This document shows positions 36,801-43,530 of a stretch of 64,000 nucleotides of DNA, in pieces. Position 1 is the first letter of the stretch. Every line of letters starts with the position of its first letter. A program made the translations under genes and the position numbers. This DNA comes from Chamaesiphon sp041738715. Its GTDB lineage: Bacteria; Cyanobacteriota; Cyanobacteriia; Cyanobacteriales; Chamaesiphonaceae. Location: positions 10,369-74,368 of the forward strand of contig JBGSPI010000130.1 of assembly GCA_041738715.1 (NCBI GenBank). The letters run 5' to 3'. Under the pieces are notes generated by a model. The model saw nothing but the letters and a program-made list of their open reading frames with translations, did no database searches and had not been told where the DNA came from.

Positions 36801-38494
36801 GTGAAGGCGGACAACTCCCCGGCTCCAAAGTTTATCCTTGGATTGCCAAAGTTCGTCACTCTACCCCAGGTGTAGGGCTAATTTCGCCCCCACCCCATCA
36901 TGATATCTACTCGATCGAAGATCTGGCGGAACTGATCCACGATCTGAAAAACGCCAATCGGGATGCCCGCATTAACGTCAAATTAGTGTCGGAAGTAGGC
37001 GTAGGCACGATCGCCGCAGGCGTAGCCAAAGCCCACGCTGACGTAGTATTAATCTCTGGCTTCGACGGCGGCACCGGAGCCTCCCCCCAAACCTCAATCA
37101 AACACGCCGGATTGCCCTGGGAACTGGGACTCGCCGAAACCCATCAAACCCTCGTCCTGAATAACCTCCGCAGCCGGATTGTCGTCGAAACCGACGGACA
37201 ACTCAAAACCGGACGAGACATTGCGATCGCCGCCTTATTAGGTGCCGAAGAATTCGGCTTCTCCACCGCCCCCCTAGTCTCCCTCGGCTGCATCATGATG
37301 CGCGTCTGCCACCTGAACACCTGTCCCGCTGGCATCGCCACCCAAAACCCCCAACTACGGGCAACATACACCGGAGATCCCGCCCACACCGTCAACTTCA
37401 TGAACTTCATCGCCCAAGACTTGCGGGAAATCATGGCAGCCCTCGGCTTCCGCACCCTCAACGAAATGGTCGGGCGCACCGATGTCTTAGAATCCAAACA
37501 AGCGATCGCCCATTGGAAAGCCAAAAACATCGACCTCTCCCACCTCCTCCATCAGCCGGAAGTCGGCGATGATGTCGGGCGTTACTGTCAGATTCCGCAA
37601 GATCATGGCTTGGATAAATCCCTCGATCTTACCAAGTTACTAGATCTGTGTAAGGCGGCGATCGAAAGTGGTGAATCAGTTAAAGCCACACTCCCCATTA
37701 CCAACGTCAACCGCGCCGTCGGTACCATCCTGGGTAACGAAATCACCAAAAACCACTGGCAAGGACTCCCCGAAGATACCGTCCACCTGAAATTCCAAGG
37801 GAGTGCTGGGCAAAGCTTTGGTGCATTTATCCCCAAAGGAGTCACCCTCGAACTCGAAGGCGATGCCAACGACTACATCGGCAAAGGACTCAGCGGCGGT
37901 AAAATTATCCTCTATCCCTCACCCAAATCCACCTTCATCGCCGCCGAAAACGTCATCGTCGGTAACGTCGCCCTCTACGGAGCCACCAGCGGCGAAATCT
38001 ACATCAACGGCATGGCAGGCGAGCGGTTCTGCGTCCGTAACTCTGGGGTTAATGCAGTGGTAGAGTCTGTTGGCGATCATGGTTGTGAATATATGACAGG
38101 CGGACAAGTCGTGATTCTGGGTAAAACCGGACGCAACTTTGCGGCGGGGATGAGTGGCGGTGTTGCTTATATCCTCGATGAGCAGGGCGATTTCCCGACA
38201 CGCTGCAATACTCAGATGGTGGGATTGGAAACCCTTTCAGATCCTGAAGAGATTGGGAAGTTGCGGGGTTCGATCGAGAAACACGCCCAATATACTAAGA
38301 GTCAGAAAGCGATCGAGGTTCTGGCAAACTGGGATGAGATGGTGCCGAAGTTTGTGAAGGTGATGCCGCGTGACTATAAACGGGTGTTGCAAGCCATCAA
38401 AAATGCCATAGACTCAGGCTTGAGCGGCGATGATGCCTTAAATGCTGCTTTTGAGGAAAATGCCCGCGATGTAGCCAGAATTGGCGGAGGTTAA
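33899..38494 (+). CDS. gltB: glutamate synthase large subunit
   Basis: The 1531-residue protein transfers the amide of glutamine to 2-oxoglutarate. A short propeptide ends before catalytic Cys22 (HDACGVGFI), which starts the class II amidotransferase domain (22 to about 430). The FMN-binding synthase domain (about 830-1200) carries the 3Fe-4S cluster motif CIMMRVCHLNTCPAGIATQNP near 1135. The GXXGXXXG-rich beta-helix C-terminal domain follows. Without a gltD neighbour it may be the ferredoxin-dependent form, but that cannot be decided here. A palindromic repeat is inserted in frame near residue 460, and fragments of related copies lie on both sides. Confidence 0.97.
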   Translation: MNTIQPPRKQGLYDPQHEHDACGVGFIVHQKGQKSHAIVADALTILENLEHRGACGCEANTGDGAGILMQIPHKFFQRVTAELGFSLPAVGEYAVGMLYSSPDAASRARSREVFQEVVAQAGQKVIGWRDVPTDNSTLGETAKSSEPFMQQVFIERNSSIADELAFERKLLMIRKQSHTAVRSIDIDSHWYFSSLSCRTIVYKGMLMTMQVGAYFPDLRDSDVESALALVHSRFSTNTFPSWERAHPYRYIAHNGEINTLRGNINWMQARQSLFESELFGDDIKAIQPVINVDGSDSLIFDNALELLVLSGRSLPHAMMMMVPEPWTAHESMSEEKKAFYEYHSCLMEPWDGPASIVFTDGNTIGAVLDRNGLRPSRYYVTKDDLVIMASEAGVLPIEPERIALKGRLQPGRMFLVDMQAGRIIADEEIKQEIATQQPYRQWLNENLVKLEDLASPSIPPTLNQGGDELVQQQMAFGYTFEELRLLMTPMARDGVEATGSMGTDTPLAVLSDRPKLLYDYFQQLFAQVTNPPIDSIREEIVTSAQTTIGAERNLLNPEPASCHLISLKSPILSNEDLAKLQQINEGGFKTETIPTLFDPKKGVAGLEAALEAIFAQADKAIEVGVSILILSDRGVDPNHAPIPALLAVSGLHHHLIRTGTRTRVGLVLESGEPREVHHFATLIGYGCGAINPYLAFATIEDLINQKILLNVEYPTAIKNYIKAATKGVTKVASKIGISTIQSYRGAQIFEAVGLNQATIDKYFTRTASRIEGADVGVIAQEAITRHTHAFPDRPAKGNTLDVGGDYQWRKDGEEHLFSPESIHLLQKAARTGDYATYQKYAKLINEQDKKHFTLRGLLDFKPRTAIPIAEVEPIENILKRFKTGAMSYGSISQEAHESLAIAMNRIGGKSNTGEGGEDPERYTWTNEQGDSKNSGIKQVASGRFGVTSLYLSQAKELQIKMAQGAKPGEGGQLPGSKVYPWIAKVRHSTPGVGLISPPPHHDIYSIEDLAELIHDLKNANRDARINVKLVSEVGVGTIAAGVAKAHADVVLISGFDGGTGASPQTSIKHAGLPWELGLAETHQTLVLNNLRSRIVVETDGQLKTGRDIAIAALLGAEEFGFSTAPLVSLGCIMMRVCHLNTCPAGIATQNPQLRATYTGDPAHTVNFMNFIAQDLREIMAALGFRTLNEMVGRTDVLESKQAIAHWKAKNIDLSHLLHQPEVGDDVGRYCQIPQDHGLDKSLDLTKLLDLCKAAIESGESVKATLPITNVNRAVGTILGNEITKNHWQGLPEDTVHLKFQGSAGQSFGAFIPKGVTLELEGDANDYIGKGLSGGKIILYPSPKSTFIAAENVIVGNVALYGATSGEIYINGMAGERFCVRNSGVNAVVESVGDHGCEYMTGGQVVILGKTGRNFAAGMSGGVAYILDEQGDFPTRCNTQMVGLETLSDPEEIGKLRGSIEKHAQYTKSQKAIEVLANWDEMVPKFVKVMPRDYKRVLQAIKNAIDSGLSGDDALNAAFEENARDVARIGGG
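35265..35297 (+). repeat. palindromic repeat inside gltB
   Basis: CCCCCC (35272-35277) and GGGGGG (35290-35295) enclose a 12-base loop. The stretch, read in frame as PSIPPTLNQGGDE, lies in a linker between amidotransferase and central domains, where the family is variable. The sequence resembles C-run/G-run intergenic repeats of cyanobacteria. Confidence 0.55.
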
Positions 38495-38572
38495 ATTCAT
38501 TAAAACATCCCTTATACGCTAGATCGAGATCGATCTAGCGTGTTATTCGACGATTATTGAGGTATTCAAGTC

Positions 38573-38749
38573 TTGCCAACTGCCGAACAAGGTATCAGGT
38601 GTGTAACCCTATGCCAATCCTTAACCAACACATTCACACCTATTTTCGTTGTTCGTCTTGACGATCGAACAGGCAACCTATTTCTTTTGGCTGGTGATAA
38701 CATACAAATAGAGATCTATCCTCATGGTCTTTGGAGATTCCTAGAATGA
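38573..38749 (+). CDS. DUF6888-like small protein
   Basis: A TTG at 38573 opens a 58-residue frame, LPTAEQGIRCVTLCQSLTN-type N-terminus followed by IFVVRLDDRTGNLFLLAG and IEIYPHGLWRFLE. This resembles the small cyanobacterial DUF6888 proteins. It ends in ATGA, overlapping the ATG of the next gene by four bases, as co-translated gene pairs do. Function is unknown; the arrangement in small overlapping pairs is reminiscent of toxin-antitoxin loci but that is an inference. Confidence 0.72.
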   Translation: MPTAEQGIRCVTLCQSLTNTFTPIFVVRLDDRTGNLFLLAGDNIQIEIYPHGLWRFLE

Positions 38750-38955
38750 AGCCTGACTTTGACACCATGACTAAAGGTGAGTTAAGAGCTTATGTCATAG
38801 CTCATCCTGAAGATCGATCAGCCTTTCATCTATTTGTCGATCGATTTACTGCGGAAGCATCTCAAGCAACTTTCGATATTCCTAACTCTAGTGCTGAAGT
38901 CAAGGACGTTGAAATTTTAATTCAGCAAAAGCTAGCTCAACTAAAAATGAATTAG
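38746..38955 (+). CDS. DUF6887-like small protein
   Basis: The 69-residue protein starts MKPDFDTMTKGELRAYVIAHPEDRSAFHLFVDRF, the pattern of the DUF6887 family. I chose ATG 38746 because it overlaps the stop of the preceding gene (ATGA). The C-terminal VKDVEILIQQKLAQLK is an amphipathic helix. It is the second gene of the overlapping pair; role unknown. Confidence 0.75.
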   Translation: MKPDFDTMTKGELRAYVIAHPEDRSAFHLFVDRFTAEASQATFDIPNSSAEVKDVEILIQQKLAQLKMN

Positions 38956-39009
38956 AAGACTCATCTAGACATATAAAGTCTACATTATTTGAAGTTAAGG
39001 AAACCAGTG

Positions 39010-39240
39010 ATGATAAACACTACGATTTCTGTTCCTGTTGATGATTCTACAGCCCTTGCCTATAGCCAAGCATCAGCAGAACAACAACAGAAAATCCAGT
39101 TGCTCTTGCGTTTGCGTGTCCGTGAGTTATTTTCGCCATCTGAGATTTCATTGCCACAAATCATGGATGATATTGGTGCAAAGGCGGAGGCACGGGGGCT
39201 AACGCCTCAAATTTTGGAGACTTTGCTTGGTGAAGAGTAG
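39010..39240 (+). CDS. antitoxin-like protein paired with PIN toxin
   Basis: The 76-residue protein (ATG 39010; the frame also extends to TTG 38989) reads VPVDDSTALAYSQASAEQQQKIQLLLRLRVRELF, a helical antitoxin pattern common next to PIN-domain genes in cyanobacteria. It overlaps the PIN gene by 14 bases, so the pair is co-transcribed and probably co-translated. A DNA-binding domain is not obvious. Confidence 0.75.
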   Translation: MINTTISVPVDDSTALAYSQASAEQQQKIQLLLRLRVRELFSPSEISLPQIMDDIGAKAEARGLTPQILETLLGEE

Positions 39241-39643
39241 TGCGCTGTTTGTCTTAGATACCAATGTGATTGTCAGTGCTGTATTATCACCACGTTCTGT
39301 TCCTCGACAAGCTTTCGATCGAGCCTTCTTGCTCGGCAGTGTTTTGGTGTCTGATGCTATTCTGGTTGAAGTTGACGATGTGTTGCGCCGCCCCAAGTTT
39401 AAGCGTTATGTTTCAGAGGAGGAGCGGTTACAATTTCTGGCTAAATTTGTAGGGGATGCCATGATTGTTGAAGTTACGGAAGCCGTTACTGATTGCCGTG
39501 ACTCGAAGGATAACAAATTTCTGGAATTGGCGGTGAGCGGTGGTGCGAAATGTATTATCAGTGGTGATGCTGATTTGCTCGTACTCGATCCTTTCAGGGG
39601 TATCCCAATTGTTACACCTCAAGTTTTTGTCAGCCAACTGTAA
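39227..39643 (+). CDS. PIN-domain toxin (putative RNase)
   Basis: The 138-residue protein has the PIN acidic residues: Asp in FVLDTNVIVSAV, Glu in LVEVDDVL, and the Asp cluster in DSKDNKFLELAVSGGAKCIISGDADLL. These bind metal in ribonucleases of the VapC/COG1569 type. It overlaps the antitoxin frame. The stop codon falls exactly at the joint with a gltB 3' fragment, so the module was apparently inserted or joined there. Confidence 0.87.
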   Translation: MVKSSALFVLDTNVIVSAVLSPRSVPRQAFDRAFLLGSVLVSDAILVEVDDVLRRPKFKRYVSEEERLQFLAKFVGDAMIVEVTEAVTDCRDSKDNKFLELAVSGGAKCIISGDADLLVLDPFRGIPIVTPQVFVSQL

Positions 39644-39862
39644 TCGAGAAGCACGCCCAATACCAAGAGCCAGAAAGCGATCGCAGTTCTAGCGAATTGG
39701 GATGAGATGGTGCCGAAGTTTGTGAAGGTGATGCCGCGTGACTATAAACGGGTATTGCAAGCCATCAAAAATGCTGTTGATTCGGGGTTGAGTGGGGATG
39801 ATGCGCTCAATGCTGCTTTTGAGGAGAATTCTCGCGATGTGGCGCGAATTGGGGGAAGTTAG
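39642..39862 (+). pseudogene. gltB: 3' fragment of a glutamate synthase gene
   Basis: It matches the last about 70 codons of intact gltB (38274-38494), nearly identical in the first half and diverged in the second, and ends in a stop codon in the expected place (IGGS instead of IGGG). A two-base deletion near 39662 breaks the frame after IEKHAQY. It begins right at the PIN gene stop. Confidence 0.9.
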
Positions 39863-39890
39863 GTTGGATCGATCGAGATCTCCTCTTGAA

Positions 39891-40145
39891 GTGAATAAAC
39901 AGCAAAGAATTGCAAAAGCCATAAAAAATGTGGTGTCTGACATGATGGATCGAGTAATGGAACGTGTTCTAATTACCGACCCTTTTATTAAGGAAAATCA
40001 CCGTTCAAGCAAACCTCTTTACGCAGCATTAGTGCCTGACGAAATCTTTAAAGGGTCACATTTTGAGAGAAGGTTCGTAACACCATTTGGTGGTGTATGG
40101 GAAAAGCTTGCACAAGTTGTTGCTTTAGAAGCTCACGGCTTAGAT
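39891..40145 (+). pseudogene. N-terminal fragment of a TdeIII-like restriction endonuclease
   Basis: GTG 39891 opens NKQQRIAKAIKNVVSDMMDRV..., then PLYAALVPDEIFKGSHFERRFVTPFGGVWEKLAQVVALEAHG, the pattern of TdeIII-type type II endonucleases. The protein match stops near 40141; a chance stop follows at 40149-40151. The missing middle is found downstream on the opposite strand. Confidence 0.7.
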
Positions 40146-40345
40146 TGCTGAAGTAAATAAATTGTATCGTTCCATAACTGACCCCTGTCATCATCAAAAC
40201 CTAAATTTTTACCTGCAATTGACCAGCTTTGACAAGGGACTCCAGCCGTCAACAAATCATGGTATGGTAATTCTTTGATTTTGGTAATATCTCCGAAATT
40301 AAGACTAGGTTCAATACAGAAATTATCACAATATGTATTTATTGC
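40133..40345 (-). pseudogene. central fragment of a cytosine-C5 DNA methyltransferase
   Basis: The reading contains INTYCDNFCIEPSLNFGDIT and the catalytic motif IV GVPCQSWSIAGKNLGF, followed by DDDRGQLW, as in C5 methyltransferases. The N-terminal AdoMet-binding motif is missing: it is fused directly to an endonuclease fragment. It ends after YLLQQSKP, exactly where it meets the oppositely read endonuclease piece. Confidence 0.8.
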
Positions 40346-40549
40346 ACTATTAGGTAATGGGGCTTTGAGTTCAAATGCATAGCGTATTCCATTTTTTTCA
40401 TTTTGTATGAAAATATCACAAACAACACTTGCGGGAATAAGTTGCCCACCCCCTGCTTTGATATATTCCAACTCTTTGTTCCAATTAGGTCTTATTTTAT
40501 CCTTACCTTTGCCATGTTCTAATTTATTTAAAACCTCTTGAATCCTTCT
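40346..40549 (-). pseudogene. middle fragment of the TdeIII-like endonuclease (inverted)
   Basis: On the minus strand the reading is RIQEVLNKLEHGKGKDKIRP, then LEYIKAGGGQLIPASVVCDIF and YAFELKAPLPNS. This looks like the catalytic part of the endonuclease whose N-terminus lies at 39891, including an ELK end-strand. It begins at the edge of the IS5-type element and runs into the methyltransferase fragment. Confidence 0.7.
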
Positions 40550-40550
40550 T

Positions 40551-41519
40551 AGAGGATGTCTGAGAACTCGAAACCTACGCTAGCCGCCTGAGCATAATGC
40601 GGATCATCGCAATATAGATTAAAGTCTCAGAAGTTTCTGACAGAATCTCATAATCTTTAGATAATCGACGACACCAATTTAACCAGCCCCAAGTTCGTTC
40701 TACAACCCACCGCTTTGGCAACAATACAAATCCTTTGGTATTGTCTGAACGCTTGATAGTTTCAAGTATCCAGTGATAAGTGTCCATCGTCCATCTCATA
40801 AATGCGACACCGTCATAGGTACCATCGACCCAGATTCGCACCATTCGCTTCATCCGCTGCTTCCAAGCTAACAATCTCTCAAAAATCAGCCGAGCACCTT
40901 GCTGGTCACTGACATCCGCAGCCGTCACGACTACCATCATTACCAAGCCGAGAGTATCTACCATCATGTGTCGCTTTCGACCCTTGACTTTCTTGCCGCC
41001 ATCATAGCCAGTTGTAGCATCAGTATGTGGCATCGTCGCGATTTTCACAGACTGGGAATCCATACTCCCCGCACTCGGCGATGGGTCATGGTCTTGAGCC
41101 ACTCGTTCCCACCGCACCAATTGGTCGTGAATGTTTTCCCAGGTATTGTCTATTCGCCAAGCTCGAAAGTAGCGGCGCGCGCTCGGCGGGTTCCCCGCCG
41201 TAAAAAGCGCGACAAGACAATGATAGACAGTTTTACAAGGAGGGAAGTCATGCGGCAACATTCGCCAAGCTGCACCACTGACGAGAATGTAGAAAATGGC
41301 ATTGATTACCAGTCTCAAGTCTGTACTGCGCGGTCTACCCGTGGCTTTGGCTGCCGGCAGCAAGGTTTGCAATAGTCCCCATTGGTCATCGGTCATGTCG
41401 GTAGGATAGGATGTTGTCATGCCCTGTTACTTCTGTCTTCTGTTTGGTTATTGATGACAGAATATTGTATCAGGGCTTTCCTGTGTCTACACTACCTGTG
41501 GAGTTCTCAGACATCCTCT
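40551..41519. mobile_element. IS5-family insertion sequence
   Basis: The 969-bp element has perfect 19-bp inverted repeats, AGAGGATGTCTGAGAACTC (40551-40569) and its reverse complement (41501-41519). It carries one transposase gene. The flanks do not show matching target duplications, as expected if the DNA beside it was later rearranged. Confidence 0.9.
40575..41420 (-). CDS. IS5-family (DDE) transposase
   Basis: The 281-residue transposase starts with TDMTDDQWGLLQTLLP and has the DDE residues in SMDSQSVK (about 119), WVDGTYDG (about 201) and the end block VVERTWGWLNWCRRLSKDYE (about 239-258). It is a single unbroken frame, unlike IS5 subgroups with a frameshift, so the copy may be active. 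Confidence 0.93.
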   Translation of the reverse strand: MTTSYPTDMTDDQWGLLQTLLPAAKATGRPRSTDLRLVINAIFYILVSGAAWRMLPHDFPPCKTVYHCLVALFTAGNPPSARRYFRAWRIDNTWENIHDQLVRWERVAQDHDPSPSAGSMDSQSVKIATMPHTDATTGYDGGKKVKGRKRHMMVDTLGLVMMVVVTAADVSDQQGARLIFERLLAWKQRMKRMVRIWVDGTYDGVAFMRWTMDTYHWILETIKRSDNTKGFVLLPKRWVVERTWGWLNWCRRLSKDYEILSETSETLIYIAMIRIMLRRLA

Positions 41520-41521
41520 AA

Positions 41522-41727
41522 AAGAAGTTTATAAGTCGAAACAATTTAAAAAAATAACTAAAGGTGAGGCTTGCTTAATACAGGGATTTCCTAAAGATTT
41601 TAAATTACCAGAATCAAGAGCAAGATGGATGAAGCTAATTGGAAATAGTGTTTCAGTCCCTGTAATTGATAAGTTGTGCAAAGCTATTATTGAAACTGGT
41701 GTCTTTGGAGAAAACAGAGATAGGGAG
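41522..41727 (+). pseudogene. C-terminal fragment of the cytosine-C5 DNA methyltransferase
   Basis: Just past the IS, the frame reads ITKGEACLIQGFPKDFKLPE and WMKLIGNSVSVPVIDKLCKAI, the motif IX-X end of C5 methyltransferases. It is on the plus strand, opposite to the central fragment. The target-recognition region between the two is gone. Confidence 0.82.
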
Positions 41728-41794
41728 ATTGATCCTTGTTGCATAAATGTGGGAATGGTAAAATTGAATTATATTCAATCTGCCCCATCACATC

Positions 41795-42040
41795 ATGAGT
41801 ACGACCCCGCAAAGCGGACGTTCCACGATCGAATCGATAGTCCAGGAGCTAGAGAAAATCCCCGAACCAATGCAAGTGAGCGTCCTAGCCTTTATTCGCG
41901 CTCTTGACGGATCGGCAACCCCGGAGAATCATTCTTCAGAACTACCTCCAAGAATTTTGGGGCTAAATCGTGGTGCAATGAAAATGAGTGATGATTTTGA
42001 TGAGCCACTACCAGATGAATTTTGGCTCGGCGAAGCATGA
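41795..42040 (+). CDS. VapB-like antitoxin (DUF2281 type)
   Basis: The 81-residue protein ends RILGLNRGAMKMSDDFDEPLPDEFWLGEA, the toxin-binding tail of DUF2281 antitoxins. Its N-terminal part is a helix region, VQELEKIPEPMQVSVLAFIRAL. It overlaps the following vapC relic by four bases (ATGA). With its toxin broken it no longer has an obvious partner. Confidence 0.8.
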   Translation: MSTTPQSGRSTIESIVQELEKIPEPMQVSVLAFIRALDGSATPENHSSELPPRILGLNRGAMKMSDDFDEPLPDEFWLGEA

Positions 42041-42141
42041 GGATTTTACTAGATACTCATATCTTTATCTAGATGGCAACCGAACCAGAACGCTTATCGC
42101 CGAGATTTACTGAATCAATTATCGACCGTCAAAAACGACTT
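42037..42141 (+). pseudogene. vapC (PIN toxin) relic
   Basis: The frame starts MRILLDTHIFI, the standard PIN start with its first Asp, but a TAG follows where the family has a Trp, and after ATEPERLSPRFTESIIDRQKRL a second stop ends it. Only about 35 codons of the toxin remain. It overlaps the DUF2281-like antitoxin. Confidence 0.82.
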
Positions 42142-42238
42142 TAGCCACTGTAGATAGTGCTTTTAATCGATATGAGATCGCTCGACTTTAGCCACTGTAG
42201 ATAGTGCTTTTGATCGATATGAGATCGCTCGACTTTAG
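42136..42238. repeat. 47-bp tandem repeat, about 2.2 units
   Basis: Units at 42136-42182 and 42183-42229 differ by one base, and the third begins CGACTTTAG. Each holds GACTTTAGCCACTGTAGATA and ends ATATGAGATCGCT. There is no spacer pattern, so it is not a CRISPR array. Confidence 0.88.
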
Positions 42239-42290
42239 TCTCGATCGATTACTGATATGACTCGATCACTGCTGGTTAGATTGTTGGGAT

Positions 42291-42992
42291 TTAACTCAAA
42301 TAACCAACCCATTGAGATCGAGCTTGTGGCGAACCGTACCAAATCCCCGAAGTACGTGGCGAATGTTTAACCAGATCGATCGTGATATTTGTTGCACCAA
42401 CTAAGTGCGCTGCCACAATTGGGGTAATTCCATCACCCCAGACAGCCCCTTTCCCACAAGTCATTTGATAACTAGTATAAGCAAAAAATTGACCTGGACG
42501 TTTTGCCCCGTAGATTGATTTCCCAGCGACGCAGATATAGTTTACGACTGGATAAGTTGCACCTGGATAATGATCGTTGACAAAATCAAGATTCTTGCGC
42601 GTCCATCTTTCTGCACTAATATGCGGAGTTCCCAGGGTAATTAGATTGGCAACTTTCGATTTACAATTCCATAAACCTACTGTATCACTGTCAACATCAC
42701 CATGAATTGTATAGGGAATTTTGCCCAAATAAATCCGGCTGATCCAACCTCCCGCCGAATGTCCAATTAGGTTGATTTGGTTGGCGTGATGTTCAGTTAG
42801 AGCTTGATTGACAGTTCGATCGAGTTGGCGCAAAATGGGTACCATCGATCGACCACCTAATGTGGGGAGCCAATCTCGTTTTTTGAGCGGTACTGTTGTT
42901 GTTGGCGTACCCAGTTCAGTTAAAGCTTGTTGCAGTGGTAAATAAGCAGCGGCACTTTCGAGATAGCCAGGTAAAATAACAGTGGGTAGCAT
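42291..42992 (-). CDS. alpha/beta-hydrolase (lipase-like)
   Basis: The 233-residue protein starts TVILPGYLESAAAYLPLQQAL and has the nucleophile elbow NLIGHSAGGWISRIYLG near residue 74. A downstream ITLGTPH segment is typical of esterases and lipases. The catalytic acid and His are likely near WGDGITPIVAAHLVGATN. Substrate unknown; no signal peptide. Confidence 0.85.
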   Translation of the reverse strand: MLPTVILPGYLESAAAYLPLQQALTELGTPTTTVPLKKRDWLPTLGGRSMVPILRQLDRTVNQALTEHHANQINLIGHSAGGWISRIYLGKIPYTIHGDVDSDTVGLWNCKSKVANLITLGTPHISAERWTRKNLDFVNDHYPGATYPVVNYICVAGKSIYGAKRPGQFFAYTSYQMTCGKGAVWGDGITPIVAAHLVGATNITIDLVKHSPRTSGIWYGSPQARSQWVGYLS

Positions 42993-43136
42993 TGACAGTT
43001 AATGATGATGCCTTCAGATCCTACCATTACCATTTAGGATCGAAAAGTTCGGTTAATGCAGGTATTTATCCCGATGACCGCTCTGCGGAAACGAATATAA
43101 TTAAGAAGGTGGTTAAAATTAGATTTGGGAGTCAAG

Positions 43137-43391
43137 ATGATGCGGAGTAATGACTTTATCGCCCCTCGTCATAGCTATCATGGGTCGGTTAATCCAGAAA
43201 GTTTGGTGTTTAATGCTAACTTACAGGAGTTTGCCGCTCAGGTTAGCTATATTGCTTGTCTGGCTACGGCTGGTAAGTTATCCGCAGAGGAGTCCCATCG
43301 TCAGATTCAACAGTTGTGGCAAGATTTAGACCGTAGTAAAGAGCAGTTGGAAGTTGGTAAAAATCCATTTAACTCCACTGACCAGAATTAG
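43137..43391 (+). CDS. conserved small cyanobacterial protein
   Basis: The 84-residue protein (ATG 43137, preceded by GGGA; a TTG at 43125 is less likely) reads SVNPESLVFNANLQEFAAQVSYIACLATAGKLSAEESHRQIQQLWQDL. This helical pattern matches a small family of unknown function common to cyanobacteria (DUF7219-like; name from memory). It is close to ndhH but convergent with it. Confidence 0.72.
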   Translation: MMRSNDFIAPRHSYHGSVNPESLVFNANLQEFAAQVSYIACLATAGKLSAEESHRQIQQLWQDLDRSKEQLEVGKNPFNSTDQN

Positions 43392-43474
43392 GGGACTGGG
43401 GACGGGGGGACTAGGGGACGGGGGGACTAGGGGACGGGGGGACTAGGGGACGGGGGGACTAGGGGACTGGGGAA
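43391..43474. repeat. 16-bp G-rich minisatellite
   Basis: The unit GGACTAGGGGACGGGG repeats about four times plus flanking partial units, between two convergent genes. It is the longer counterpart of the tract at 11904-11946. Confidence 0.88.
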
Positions 43475-43530
43475 TTGTCAACTGCTTGCCCTGTTCCCCA
43501 GCGATAACTGATAACTAACAACTTGGATTA

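Noticed and set aside
39792..40151. 119-residue single plus-strand gene
   Set aside because: Its first third is the gltB 3' fragment in a wrong frame; only 39891 onward looks like the endonuclease.
41529..41744. 71-residue minus-strand ORF
   Set aside because: It is antisense to the methyltransferase C-terminal fragment, which has clear motifs.
42136..42238. possible CRISPR array in 47-bp repeats
   Set aside because: Units abut directly without spacers.
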